DNA of 64,000 bases from Notospermus geniculatus (GCA_002633025.1 NMRB01000849.1:84140-148139); one strand, 5' to 3'. Numbered from the stretch's first letter, positions 23,723 to 35,563 are shown. Translations and numbers: made by a program. Notes: a model not told the origin generated them from the sequence alone.

Positions 23723-25860
23723 ATGTGTGTGGAAAAGCCGCCCAGTGAGTGCCACCTGTCGGGAGTGAGAGGAAAGTTCCACCGTCTGGTGGGGAGGTTC
23801 AGGGACGTGAAGTCAAAACGGAGTCATGAAAAGAGAAAGTGGAAAGATGGAAGTCTGGTGCGACAGAAAGAAAGCATCCAGCAACCGCAAACAAGCAAGT
23901 TGACGACAGAGGTCCCGCTAGGGGTCCTAGTTGCAAAGATACAACAGCCCCAGAACCTCGTCATGGCCACGTCAGATTGTCTTGACGATCGTCAAAAAGC
24001 CGACAAGAGAAAAAGAGACAGGCGGAGACAACAAGGTTATAGGCCTACTTGGTCTAGGCCTAGGTCTACTTGGTCAGCAGAAGCCGAGTCGCCAGTCACG
24101 GCCCGAGTCGCCGATCAAACTGGTCAAGACTTTATGGTGGTTGTCTCTTGTAATCAGTGTCGTGGGATCAAACCTGAGGAAACTGCTGAAGATGAAATAG
24201 GCCTTATTGCTCTGAACACAAACTCTAAGACGAAAGAAGAAGACTTCACCTCGGACATGCTATTGCTGGAGCGGATGCCATGCGGCGCTGACAAACAGGG
24301 GCTCCTCCGGGAGCAAATAATCCGAGCGTCGGGTCACGTGGTCGTCATCACGGATGCGAGGTTGTTGAAGATTCGTTCTGTTCCACAAAGAACAAGGGAC
24401 ACCGAGCACAAATACAATGTGAACCTCATGGAAACAACGATTAATCATTTCATGGCAAAGGCATCGGATGATTTCGTGAGGAACGGGAAGACGACGTCCT
24501 GGAGGGCTGAAACAGCCGAGTCACTAACCGCGGGACCCGACAAGGTGAGTGGGTTAATTAGAGAGAAACAGAGAGGTAAAGACGAAATGAACAAAATAGG
24601 GAAGGTAACTTAACAGCCGGATATCGAGAAATGAACGGCCCCGGACGGGCAAAGCTATGTAATCCAGCAACTGCCTTCACTCTGATGTTTCATGTTTTGT
24701 AGGAAAATACACCTGATAAGGAACCTAAGGACGACGGATCAAACGTCTCGTCGGAGGAGACTCCGGTCGGTGCCACGACTGAGCTCACGCGGACACATTC
24801 CGATATTTCCTTTACAAGTAAACGGAGAGCCGAGTCTTATCACCCCATACCACCTGCCATCAGCGGCCTTGGCTTCTGTCATCGGTGGAATCTGAAAAAC
24901 ATTCTTCAGGACGTGGATGAGAAATTCCCCCCTGATTTCGCCACGACGAACTGGGCGAAGTTGTTGATAAGGAAACGGCAAGTGACCTTCAAGATAGAGT
25001 CAGGCGTGTACCAGTTGGCAGGCGAGGGAGCGTATGGGTCTGTCTTCCGGTGTACTCTGAGGAAGTCTAGAAGGGATGAGAAGGCAGTGATCAAGTTTTT
25101 GACGCGGGAGAACTCTCGGTGTTCCAATGTGCTGAGAGAGGCGAAACTCACGGAGATGCTGAGAAAGACGTGTGGAGATTTTGTACCAAGGTTTCTGGGC
25201 GTGGTCTTTGTCAAACCGAACCTGGAATACCTAGAGTGGGCTCTGGTATGCGAAGACATCTACGATATGTCTTTTGGTCAGCATGGAAACACGTTACAAG
25301 GGGCCTACAACTTTCACATCGAAATACTGACGGAGCGGGCAAACGGGGACTCGGAGGAGACACTTCCCATCTCTGAGCAGGAGTGGGTAAAGGTGGTCCG
25401 TGATTGTGCCCGAGGATTGGCATATATTCATAAAGCTGGCGTCATTCTAAACGACCTGAAGCCGAGTAATGTCCTTCTCAAGCGCCGAGATGTGCGAGAC
25501 ATAGGACCGGACACGTCAGCCTGGAGGGTCACCCACATCGACTTCGGTCTGGCATCTTACGGACCGCGCGGAGAGGTCATTGAGAGAACAGATTTAGAAT
25601 ATTTGCGAGAGAACTGCTGGCACCTGGCTCCTGAGATGACTAGGGGTTCTCTTTCAACATTTAAAAGTGATGTTTATTCCTTTGGCATTTTGGTCATGCC
25701 GATCATACAAATGTTTAACCACGTTGGATTGAAGCGCATGCGTAGGGCCTGTCTCCGGCATGACGTTGTCAGTCGACCAACGGCGGCAGAGTTGGTCGAT
25801 CGGCTGGATATGCTGGTTGTGACGGGACAAGAGGAGACAGGGACAAGAGGAGAGTTATAA
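23723..25860 (+). CDS. Protein kinase with LND in place of HRD
   Basis: Two exons, 23723-24544 and 24703-25860, joined in phase 0 by a 158-bp GT/AG intron; predicted length 659 residues. The start is the first ATG after an in-frame tga at 23693. Residues 1 to about 345 are basic and low in complexity, with no domain recognised. The kinase domain follows: glycine loop GEGAYGSV, ATP-binding lysine AVIKF, catalytic loop GVILNDLKPSNVLL, HIDFGLA as the metal-binding loop, and APEM. The catalytic Asp, Lys and Asn are present, but the His-Arg of HRD are replaced by Leu-Asn. The C-lobe has SDVYSFGIL and a late Arg (SRPTAAEL). Catalysis is plausible. The family is not recognised, and no membrane segment or regulatory domain is evident. 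AATAAA at 26265-26270 is the probable polyadenylation signal. Confidence 0.85.
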
Positions 25861-26264
25861 ACCAACAAATTAGCTTACTAGTACTAGTATCCTCCGTGAC
25901 TTAGTTTATCCTCCGAATCAATCATGCACTTTTTTGCAGGGTTGGTCATCCGATATTGAGGTGAATTATGAATAAAACGTTCATACAATTAGCGATGTAC
26001 TTAATCAGGTCAGACCTCTGCGTATCTCAGTATGCTACCCGCTATTTCTTCTATTATACTCTTAGTCTTACAAGAGGCAATGTTCCACGTGACCTTTATC
26101 TAAGCTCCATCACATGGAATAATGCTAAACCATGCTGGATCACAAGGGACAACCTTCCCTCTGCTTTTTTTTCAGTAGCCTGTAAATCTCCTTTCAGTTG
26201 ATGTAAGTTTGCACCACGCACTCTGCACTGCACCTGTTCATTTGTAATGACTTCTGTCTTACGA

Positions 26265-26270
26265 AATAAA
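26265..26270 (+). promoter_or_regulatory. Probable polyadenylation signal of the kinase gene
   Basis: AATAAA 405 bases after the kinase stop codon and about 50 bases before the opposing signal of the minus-strand gene, so the two transcripts appear to end tail-to-tail. Confidence 0.5.
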
Positions 26271-26321
26271 CATATATATATTTATCATCAGACAACAGGA
26301 CCAGGGTAAATGTAAAGATTT

Positions 26322-26327
26322 TTTATT
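26322..26327 (-). promoter_or_regulatory. Probable polyadenylation signal of the minus-strand gene
   Basis: tttatt on the plus strand is AATAAA on the minus strand, about 253 bases after the stop codon at 26580. Confidence 0.5.
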
Positions 26328-26579
26328 AACACAAAACAAATGCATCAGAAGATTGTACAATACAATACAATACAATTTGTCTGAATCCCAAGTACTAGTA
26401 TACTGCAACTCATAGAGTAACTGATTACACCTTGCTTACAGTGTGGTTCTTTTTGTAATGATGTCATACTCATAGCACCAACTAACTAAGTGCCTTCTTC
26501 TTCAAGAAGCATTGGTCAATGAAGTATACTTCGACAATTCTGACTTGTGCTGATAACATGAGTAAACTGATCATCATGA

Positions 26580-27458
26580 TCATTGAGAGGTAGGATTTCC
26601 ACATTTTGAGTCCACATAGGCAATGTATTCTTTGCCCATAAGAAGCATGCTAACTCCAGAAAAAAGTCCAAATAGAACACGAACAACATGATTTTCCGGC
26701 ATGAGTGACTTGGTAGTGGCCCACAGCAACACTGAACCAAAATTGAAGATCATCGTTCCAAAGACGCTGTGCATCACACGGTTGTATCTTGGAGCCATCT
26801 TTATATGTTTGCAGTTGAAGAGATACAGGCCAACACCAAGGTGTGCATTGAACCAGAGACTGTTGGCAACTGACAGTTCATGAGGGGAAAATGTTCTGAA
26901 AAAAGGTATTTTTGATCTGTCATGTACATACAAAAAACAACAGTCAACAGAACGGTAACTTTGTCCGGGGGGGGGGGGCAGAAAAACTCTTCTTGCCGTT
27001 TTTTGCCCAAAAAAATCTGCATGAATGAACATGATGAAAGTCACGTTTTTTGGTTGGCCAACCAAAAAACGTGATTTTCATGCAGTTGCCCCCCAGCCTC
27101 TCCGCTAAATAAATACGGCCCTGATTTCTGTCGCCAGTTTATCTTAAAAGTAGCTTTTGGCTCCTTTGGCTACTGCCAGCAGAAACCCTGGAGCAGCCTG
27201 GATGGACAGGCCTAGCCTGCATGCTGCATACGTGTACATGATGCACTATGTCATGTACGTGGGGGGTAGAGCAAAATCTTAATGCGATTACCTTTCGAAC
27301 ATTCCTGGGTTCATGATGTTTGAAGAAAACGCAAGATAACTTCCACATCCTACATAAGGTGCACATCGAAATATTGCGTCATTTACCCGCTGTATGGGCA
27401 GACATTTCGTGACTTTTTCGCCGGGTTGATTTTTTGGAGTCGTCATGGTCGTAGCCAT
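26580..27458 (-). CDS. Small multi-pass membrane protein, uncharacterised
   Basis: Two minus-strand exons: 27458 down to 27292 (MATTMTTPKNQPGEK to NPGMFER) and 26895 down to 26580 (TFSPHELSVANSLWFNAHLG to the stop). They join in phase to give 160 residues. Donor aaag|gtaat and acceptor tttttcag|aa support the junction. Hydrophobic stretches around VGLYLF, VFGTMIFNFGSVLLWATT and VLFGLFSGVSMLLMG suggest two or three membrane segments. The smooth, evenly composed sequence looks conserved, but I cannot name the family. It lies head-to-head with the tetraspanin gene and tail-to-tail with the kinase. The intron holds a rearranged agggccgtattta-family repeat. ORFs that read on through the intron are wrong. 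Confidence 0.8.
26953..27123. repeat. agggccgtattta family, rearranged copy
   Basis: The right end aaataaatacggccctg is kept and the left end is degraded (actttgtccgggggg). The middle has become a near-perfect palindrome, cgttttttggttgg then ccaaccaaaaaacg. It sits in the intron of the minus-strand gene. Confidence 0.6.
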
Positions 27459-27752
27459 CTTGGATTTCAAATCTCGCCACATCGAGATCACATTGATAAC
27501 TAATAAAATTGCTTAATATAAATATTTTCAGTATATATTCATATTAAATTAAATTATCATCGCAGATATGTACAAAGAATATAAAAACAAATTGCCTGCT
27601 AGAATTTTGGTTGAATTATTTTGTGCTCGTGACGTCACTCTGAGGTCATTTTGCCAGGAATGGACACAATGATGATTCCTTACATTCTTCAATGAATTTC
27701 TCAATTTGTAAACCCAATTTTAGAATGATCTGAATAGAAAATAACATAAAAA
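27459..27752. promoter_or_regulatory. Divergent promoter region with CRE
   Basis: 294 bases separate the start codons of the minus-strand membrane protein and the plus-strand tetraspanin. A perfect CRE palindrome TGACGTCA lies at 27630-27637, with no TATA box at a usual distance. The architecture suggests a shared bidirectional promoter bound by CREB/ATF factors. The motif is observed; its use is inferred. Confidence 0.5.
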
Positions 27753-30700
27753 ATGGCAAAACGACGGCGTAGGGATAGGACAGAAGTTAGCTGCTGTATC
27801 AAATACCTTGTATTTGGCTTCAATGTTTTATTCTGGGTGGGTATTCTAGGGCTAGGCTGCCTAACCACACACGGACACACACAGCATGCATTTGCATCGA
27901 CATACATGTAGGCCTATGCATGCAGCAGTGCACAGTGCACTGATTGCTGAATGTGAGAAGACACATACACAGTGACACATGTCATATCCATAGGGTAGGC
28001 CTAGGCCACATATAATTTGTATGTCTCAGTCTGTTTGTATCTCAATTAGGCCTAAGGCTAGTCTTTCTTTTATTTAGGCCTTTTTTGTAACGTCGTAGGC
28101 CTAGACCTGTCCTAGGCTAGCTTAGGCCGAATTACGAATGTTTATTGCTCCGTATAAATATTACACCATTTACATAGGAAGAGATACAGTAAACGTATTT
28201 TTAAAAATTTGTTTTTATTAGGCCTACTTGGACCACCGACGTTGAAAATGCCAAATTCAGAAAAAAAAATTGAATTTCAGTTGTTGTTTTTTCTCAGCCG
28301 ATCTCTGCATAAAAATAAACTTCTGAAAAAAAAACTTCATATTTCTCAGTGATTTTTTCTGGCTGATGTTGTGTTTCAGCTTTAATCTTGATGTCGGAAA
28401 ATAAAATTTCCACAAACTTTGAATGAATAAACTTCATCTTTTTACCATGCATGCCATGCGAGTTGTTTTGTTTCTTCCATTCTTGGGGTAATGGAGGATG
28501 GTATCAGTACAATGTATANNNNNNNNNNNNNNNNNNNNNNNNNNNNNNNNNNNNNNNNNNNNNNNNNNNNNNNNNNNNNNNNNNNNNNNNNNNNNNNNNN
28601 NNNNNNNNNNNNNNNNNNNNNNNNNNNNNNNNNNNNNNNNNNNNNNNTCAGCAACATCCGCCATTTTTACTCGGTGAGGTGTAAGATAAAACTCGGAGAG
28701 GGTTGCTGCTCCTCGGAAAGGCGGCTGCCGATTCTCCACGGTGATCTTGATGTCGGAAAAATAAAATTTGCACAAACTTTGAATGAATAAACTTCATCTT
28801 TTTACCATGCATGCCATGCGAGTTGTTTTGTTTCTTCCATTCTTGGGGTAATGGAGGATGGTATCAGTACAATGTATATGCTGATTTTTAAAAAATTTCC
28901 CCCCCCCGACTTAGGATTTCCTACCAAATATCCCGTAAACCAAGTAATAAAAAAGACTGAAACTGAACCACACTGAATAGAAAAAATGGAAGGTGCCTAC
29001 GTACTTTTTTGAAGGAGCGGACACAGTCAGTCAAGCGAGGAGGCGTTCTTGCCTTCTGTGCCCTATCATCAGTCAATGACCTACCGGTACACTCTCATGC
29101 TGTTCTTTCCATTTTTTTCAGTTCATGGGTGTCGGGATATGTGCTGTTGGTATATGGGCTTGGTCAGAAAAGGATGTCTTCTCCAATATAAGCCGCCTGA
29201 CAACAATCACAGTCGACCCAGCATTGATCCTGATCATCAGTGGAGGGGTCATGTTTATTATAGGATTTGCAGGATGTACTGGTGCTCTCAGGGAAAACAC
29301 TTGTTTATTATTATTTGTGAGTATGGCAAGATTATGTTCACAGCTTGTTAGGGAAAGGTCATATTGAATGGCAGTACTGCTGGCATGTTTGGAGTGGCAA
29401 CTCTAGATATATACACTCATCAGATAGAAAGTTTGTCTGTTGTACAGCTACTATTATTGAATATCATTATATCATGTTTCTTACTTGGCACAGTTTGAAG
29501 TGTCCTGACTCACTGTAATGTATACTATCTGTTCCATTTACAGAGTTGCTCTAGTTATCACTGTTTACCTGAGTCCTGATGTTTTTCTAACACTCACTAT
29601 TTTCTCTTTCACTTTCAGTACTGTGTGGCTATAGGAGTAATATTTTTCGCAGAGCTTATTCTGGGCATCCTAGGTTTTGTATATAAGGACTGGGTAAGTA
29701 TTTTGTGGAGGAACAGTGACCACCTGTACTCACCGAGAGGGACAGAGTTACAGGGTGTCACAGCATCATGTCTGGATATGAAAAATCAAACTTACATTTA
29801 TTCCCTTCATTTTGGATGTGTAAATCTCCACAGATTGTCAGTGCCATGTTGAACCTGTGTTATGTTTTTAGAGCAAATAAAAGACCAGTTCTGAAGACAC
29901 TTATTTTTGTTTATTTTATGAGAAGAAGATGGAATAATTGCACCCTTCTTCCAGTTCCAAACATGATGTGTCACTGTGAACATTCTGTGGTTCTGTTATC
30001 TCATTAATAATCAGAATATCTCAGCAGAGATGACATGCACTGTACCGTGTATGTTTTACCTTCACTTGATGAATTTGGCCCATGGAATGTTTGCAGGGTT
30101 TCCGCCAGAAAAAAAAATTTGGGGATGGACAAAATAATTTCAAAAAAAAAATTCAAAAAAATTTCAAAAAAATTTTTTTTGGATTTTTTATTTGGATTTT
30201 TTCACAAAACATTGTACATGGACTGCAAGATAACATGATGGTATAATAATATGATGTTTTGAAAAGAAAAAAGACAAGATTTAAAGAAAAAAAATTCATT
30301 CTTTCTCAAAAATTTGGGGATGGATTTATCCCCAAATAATTTTCTTGGGGATGGAATTCTCCCCTCTGGCGGAAACCCTGGTTTGGGTGGTGAGGAAGCA
30401 TAAGTACCATGTTGAGTAGATTTTGAAGGAAGTGCTTTAGTCACTTTCTTTATTGTCATTCATCTATTTTGATGCTTTAGCAAAATTAAATTCAGAAACT
30501 GTATTAACAATTTATCAGGTGGTTGTTGTCGTTATTGATGCCACAGTTAATTCTCCCCATAAAATGTGCAGTGTACCTTTGGTACTTGTATCTCGTCTGC
30601 ATGCTTATTTCCCCTTCGTCTCAAAAGTGTATTGTTTATTTGGTAGAAATGCATGATTATTCCCCGATAACCAATTTTCAAACTCAAGAAAAGAGATTAA

Positions 30701-33700
30701 CGTCAGTGGATTTAGTCAAGTTTAAACACGTGATATCCCAAATATGTCAAAAACTTCATGTTGTTTCTTATGTTTACTTCTGATACATTTTCAAGTCATA
30801 TGACAACATTGCACCTTGCATATCATATGGCTAGGCTCAAAGATGTCAAATGGTTTCATCTGATACCGATATCTGGAATTCTTGTTTAGTTGTGGCCATT
30901 TTGATATCATGGCACCTGTTGTGTGTTTGAATGCTTCTGAGTTGCTGGCAGAGTGAATCGTAGACTGTACAGTACACTCTACTTACCGGTATATTTCTAG
31001 TTTGCTTTTAGGTGTTTTTGATTTTATGTTACATGACTTTACTGTAGTTCTGTCTTTTGTTTTCTCATAGTTTTTGGCTTATCACATTGCGACCTTTTTA
31101 AGGGCCCAAATCATGCAGCAAAGATACCAACTATTTGTAAAATTAAAAAGGCAACATGTAGCAGTTTTAAACCACTGACAATCCTTCCTCAACAAAATTT
31201 CTACGTTGTTGTGACCCTTGAGAAAACATGAGGCATTGTGTCTTTAGTAGCAAACTGTGTCACTTTGTCCATCAGCTTGCGGCCCTGGTCTCTTTGCTTT
31301 GATTTCTTGATAAGCCTCTAGCTTACATTGTGCGCTATGTTGTAATCTGCATGCAGGTTAAACAACAGTTGAAAGATCAGATGACCAATTTAGTTGTCCA
31401 TTATCGAGACGACCAGGACTGGCAGAATCTTATAGATTGGATGCAGTTTGAATGGGTAAGTTATTCTGAGGCACTGGTGGTGTGATAGTCTAGCTTTCTT
31501 GCATGTGGCACCCTTCCTTGCACAGGTCAGGGTTCCCCCTGGATCTTGGAAAGTTTTCTTCACTTTTGGAATTTCTATTAGTCACTCCTGAATTATCATG
31601 AAAATCCTGGTCAAAATCAATGAATTGACTATTTTCCAATAGTCACTTAGCACATTTCATTCTTCAATGACTAAAGTGAGGAGTGGCAGCGGGAACCCTG
31701 ACAGGTACAGTATTCTCATTCTATCAGACATCTCCTCCTCACATGGCTGTCTTAAAGGTAAGATTGAACTTGACCATGGGCCGTGTTCACAATGCCACCA
31801 CAAGGCTAAATGATCATTATCTTATCTGAATCTGATCAGTCTTCCATTGATTGGTAACTGAAGAAAACACTGGTATGACAAGATACCAGTGAACTCATCA
31901 GGGCCGTATTTAGCTTTTTGGTCCAGGGGGGGGGGGGAGTAAAAGCCTCTCTGGGGGCAGAATTTTTGCTGTTTTTTGCCCAAAATCCACATGAAAATCA
32001 CATTTTTTGGTTGTACTGCCCACCTTCCCCCCCACTAAATACGGCCCTGCTTATAACTTGTCAGTTGAATGGAAGTCTTTTGAAAAGTAAGGTCCCTGAA
32101 CTCAAGGTCATGGGGTCATGGTCATGGTGTCTTGACTTATATTATCAACACGTCTGAGGCCTTGAGGACAGTTATATTTGGTGCTCTATGGTAAGTTATT
32201 AATGAGGTAAGTTGTTATTCGGTCTCACAGCATGCTTTAAGTACTAAGTCTGTGTTCTGTAGTCTGTGTGGCTTCAGTGGCTCCCTCTCTTGGTAACATC
32301 CCTAATTAGCTGAGTGATGTTAACCCTTTAAACTCTGGCAGGTCAAGACGCAGATCAAGACTCAACTCAAAGTCACAATAGATAAATACCGAGATGATTC
32401 AGACTTACAGAATCTAATCGACTGGGTGCAAGCAGAATGGGTAAGGCTCACATCATACACGGCCCTGCTTGAACTCCCTTTATTCTTTATATTAAATCGG
32501 TGGTTGGCAAACCAGTGGCTTCTTTTTGATTCCCTCGGTCCCTTACCTTGTTAGTGTGATTGAGGCTACCAGAAGGCTCCTGCTATTGGCTCGGACGAAT
32601 GCTTTGCGAGTTACTATTGGTCTTGTTGATCAGGCTGGTGAACAGTTTTGAAAAAGTAACAGGTAGTATCCTTGCTGAATGAGCAACCGTGCTGAAGATG
32701 ATTGTGCAGTGAATGGAGACTTTGGAAAGTGGCATTGCCTGCTTGGACTGGCTGCTATTTGAATGTAAAAAACAGGCAATTTCCCTGAATGGGAGTTAGG
32801 CTTATCTAATGAGAGTAAGTTTTGCTGTTTGAGAGTGAGAACACTTTGTTGTTCTTGTCCTGTTTTTACTTTCAGCTGAGTAAGCAGAATTGATTGAGTA
32901 ACATTGTGCTTGTCAGTAAAAAACTTAGCAAGTGAGCCAGGAGGATGTCTTTTGACTCAGTAGTGCTATGACTGATAGTGTTTTAGTATCCCGCTGTCCA
33001 TCTGTGCCTCGTCCCTGTGTTTCATAGTCTTACTCTTCTTTAAGCTTCATTGCTGTGGGGTGGACGGAGCAGATGATTGGGACCTAAACATGTATTTTAA
33101 CTGCTCATCAAAGAGTGCCGAAAAATGTGGTGTACCGTTTTCATGCTGCCGACCTAAGCCAGGGGTAAGTGAAGCAAAACTTGTATGATTACAAGCTTTG
33201 ATCAAATTGCTGGCCTACTCTAGCACTCCTTCAACTTTGTGCCAGAGTCGGGATGATCCTAGCTGAAAGGGACACTGTATTGCCACCTTTTGTCAACAGC
33301 CGGCGCCACCGGTGGTGATTGCATCTTTCTCCAATAACGTAGTTTTTTTGCCTTGTGCCCCGGTAGGTGAATGTATGATTACAATGCAATATATACATAG
33401 ATACCTTAGGAATGAAAGTTTAACTCTAAGCCTATATTGTCAATAGAGGTCTCGCTTAACGCAGGTATTTTAGAGCAGGATAAGGAAGGAATACCGGTAC
33501 CATGGCTTTAAGTCTAATATAAAAATGAGTGGACCCTCGCTCTTACAAGGGGGTACTGTACAAGATACTCAGCCCTGATCTCCTTCCAGGAGGAGTTAAT
33601 CAACAAACAGTGTGGATACTACGTACGTCATGACAGTCAACAAGGAGTCAGCTCACTCTCAGAGAAAATCTATACAACAGGGTGTTTAGAGGCCGGGGAG

Positions 33701-34050
33701 AAATGGCTGGAGGAACATTTGATACCAGTGGCAGGTGTGGCAGTCTCGGTCGCTCTCATTCAGGTGAGAACATTTGATACCAGTGGCAGGTGTGGCAGTC
33801 TCGGTCGCTCTCATTCAGGTGAGAGCTCTCGTTTGATGAGTAGAAAAAGCAGGATTCCCTTCAGGGCAGCTCAAAGTATTGGACCAAAATGGTGCCATAT
33901 CAAAATTGAAAGCAGAGTGCCAGAAGGGTATCAGAGGATCTGTGATTCTTATGTTTCATGGTCAGAACTTTTCTTTTTCAGATTCTTGGTATCTGCTTCG
34001 CCCAGAATCTTCGCAGTGACATCTTCGCCCAGCGAGCCAAGTGGCACTGA
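27753..34050 (+). CDS. TspanC8 tetraspanin (TSPAN5/14/17 type)
   Basis: Exons 27753-27836, 29122-29316, 29619-29693, 31357-31455 or 32342-32440, 33045-33164, 33590-33763 and 33982-34050, all phase 0, giving 271 residues with one of the two alternative exons. TM1 is in [20 protein letters not shown], followed by the conserved [10 protein letters not shown]2 is in [18 protein letters not shown], and TM3 in [20 protein letters not shown]. The large loop has the HCCG motif, PFSCC, KQCGYY and TTGC. Its eight cysteines place it in the TspanC8 group, whose members bind ADAM10 and guide its traffic and sheddase activity. TM4 spans exons 6 and 7 and the tail ends AKWH. The start is [18 protein letters not shown], which fits TSPAN5/17 N-termini. 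The intron after exon 1 contains an assembly gap and a local repeat. Confidence 0.93.
28392..28878. repeat. Local duplication around an N gap
   Basis: About 127 bp (from gtcggaaaataaaattt to cagtacaatgtata) occurs at 28392-28518 and again at 28752-28878, on either side of the N run 28519-28647. This may be an overlap that the assembler failed to merge. Confidence 0.75.
30094..30380. mobile_element. cagggtttccgccag foldback element
   Basis: Ends cagggtttccgccaga and tctggcggaaaccctg. Inner ggggatgga motifs are repeated around poly-A/T. It lies in the tetraspanin intron before exon 4a; a degenerate relative is at 17291-17444. Confidence 0.7.
31357..31455 (+). CDS. Tetraspanin alternative exon 4a
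   Basis: A 99-nt phase 0-0 exon encoding [19 protein letters not shown], then [14 protein letters not shown]. It is flanked by tgcatgcag and gtaagt. It covers the first helical part of the large extracellular loop and is an alternative to 32342-32440. Both fit the position that in TSPAN5-type proteins holds a single helix with YRDDxDLQNLID. Confidence 0.85.
31528..31700. repeat. Degenerate foldback repeat
   Basis: Left cagggttccccctgg and right gcagcgggaaccctg are imperfect inverted copies. tattagtcactcc and the tagtcacttag region suggest internal arms. It lies between the two alternative tetraspanin exons. Confidence 0.45.
31901..32047. mobile_element. agggccgtattta MITE, copy 3
   Basis: Ends gggccgtatttag and ctaaatacggccc, with an interior G run and the arm gaaaatcacattttttgg. 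It sits between tetraspanin exons 4a and 4b. Confidence 0.75.
32342..32440 (+). CDS. Tetraspanin alternative exon 4b
   Basis: A 99-nt phase 0-0 exon encoding [19 protein letters not shown], then [14 protein letters not shown]. It is flanked by ctctggcag and gtaagg. It has the same length, phase and conserved core as exon 4a but differs at about 15 of 33 residues. Using both would insert 33 extra residues in frame, so mutually exclusive use is expected. Confidence 0.85.
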
Positions 34051-34873
34051 CATCAGCTCTCCTAAGTCAGACGTTGGTCTGGCTTACAGTCAACATCAGA
34101 AAGAGACTTAAGAACATGACTGATCTGTGGAACAGATGAGTTACTACAGTCAATCCCCAGACAGTCATGGGACTATCTTATTGAGGAATTTGCCTTAAAA
34201 TATTTTGCCTGCTGGATGGAGCTTTGCTACGTAACAAATGTCAAGATCAAATGACCATCTTACAACATCATTGCCTTATAAGGGGACAAAATTTGTCTTC
34301 AGCTTGTGTAGAACAAAAGAATTTGGGGGAGTCACAGGGATATTTCAATGTTGCAATGGCCTGATCTCATCTTCTCAGAGAGACCCCTTCAGTATGAGCA
34401 GTGGAGAAATCATGGATTAAGAATCACATGTTGGATCATCTCATTGTTGAGACTCAAATATCTCATCCTACGTCTTCTACACCAAAGGTTTTATCATGAT
34501 TGATGATGGGTGATCTTAGGCCCTGGTGGCTCCGTACCCTAGTAGGGAACTGATGCGGTCTTCAATAAGAGATACTGTCCATCCTGAGTAGGTTAAACCT
34601 ACCGGTATCTCCAGATGGTGCCGTGTTAAACAACAAGAATCTCATGCTTCATCCTGTGTGAGTGAGGATCAACCCGGTGTTTATTTTGGTTGATATCTCA
34701 TACCTAAAGCCGCTGAAGAAAATAACAAAACCTGCTATTGAGATTCAATCAAAAACAATCTCTTTTGTGTTCAGTTGTCAGTGATTTTTCGGTGTGGGCT
34801 GGAAAGCAGCCTTCTATGTTCTCTTGATTATGATAATCATGTCATTGATTTGAGTGCCTGGCATGGGTTTGGA
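34051..34873. other. Tetraspanin 3' flank
   Basis: Presumed 3' UTR and downstream DNA. The short ORFs have no recognisable protein content. Confidence 0.4.
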
Positions 34874-35376
34874 TACATCACGTGTGACATACATCACATG
34901 TGTGACATACATCACAGGTGTGACATGTATCACGTGTGACATACGACATGCATCACATGTGTGACATGCATCATGTGTGACATACGTCACATGTGTGACA
35001 TGTATCATATGTGTGACATACATCACATGTGTGGCATGCATCACATGTGTGACATGCATCATGTGTGACATACGTCACATGTGTGACATGTATCACATGT
35101 GTGACATACATCACATGTGACATACATTGCATCACATGTGTGACATGCATCATGTGTGACATACGTCACATGTGTGTGACATGCATCACACGTGTGACAT
35201 ACATCACATGTGTCATATGCATCACATTTGTACATGCATCACATGTGTGACATACATCACATGTGTGACATGCATCACATGTGTGACATGCATCACATGT
35301 GTGACATGCATCACATGTGTGACATGCATCACATGTGTACAGACATCACATGTGTGACATACATCACATGTGTGAC
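34874..35376. repeat. 18-bp satellite (gtgtgacatgcatcacat), copy 1
   Basis: About 500 bp of units alternating gtgtgacatgcatcacat and gtgtgacatacatcacat, with some 15- to 20-bp variants. As the period is a multiple of three, open frames appear on both strands (MHHMCD or THVMHV repeats). They are not genes. Confidence 0.95.
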
Positions 35377-35563
35377 GTTCTTGATTTCACTCTATGTCTT
35401 CTACACCAAAGATTTCATCATGATTGATAGTGGTTCATCTTAGGCCATGATGGTATAATTGGATCCATAAAACTTATGATTGTGAATGAGAATGACCACT
35501 CAGTGGCTTCATTCTGGCAATGTTGTGCATAATATGAAAATATTAAGCTTCAAAAGCAAATAT

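Noticed and set aside
33719-34111. 130-residue ORF after tetraspanin exon 6, and its copy at 38179
   Set aside because: It reads from the exon 6 end through the duplicated donor and intron into exon 7 in the wrong frame.
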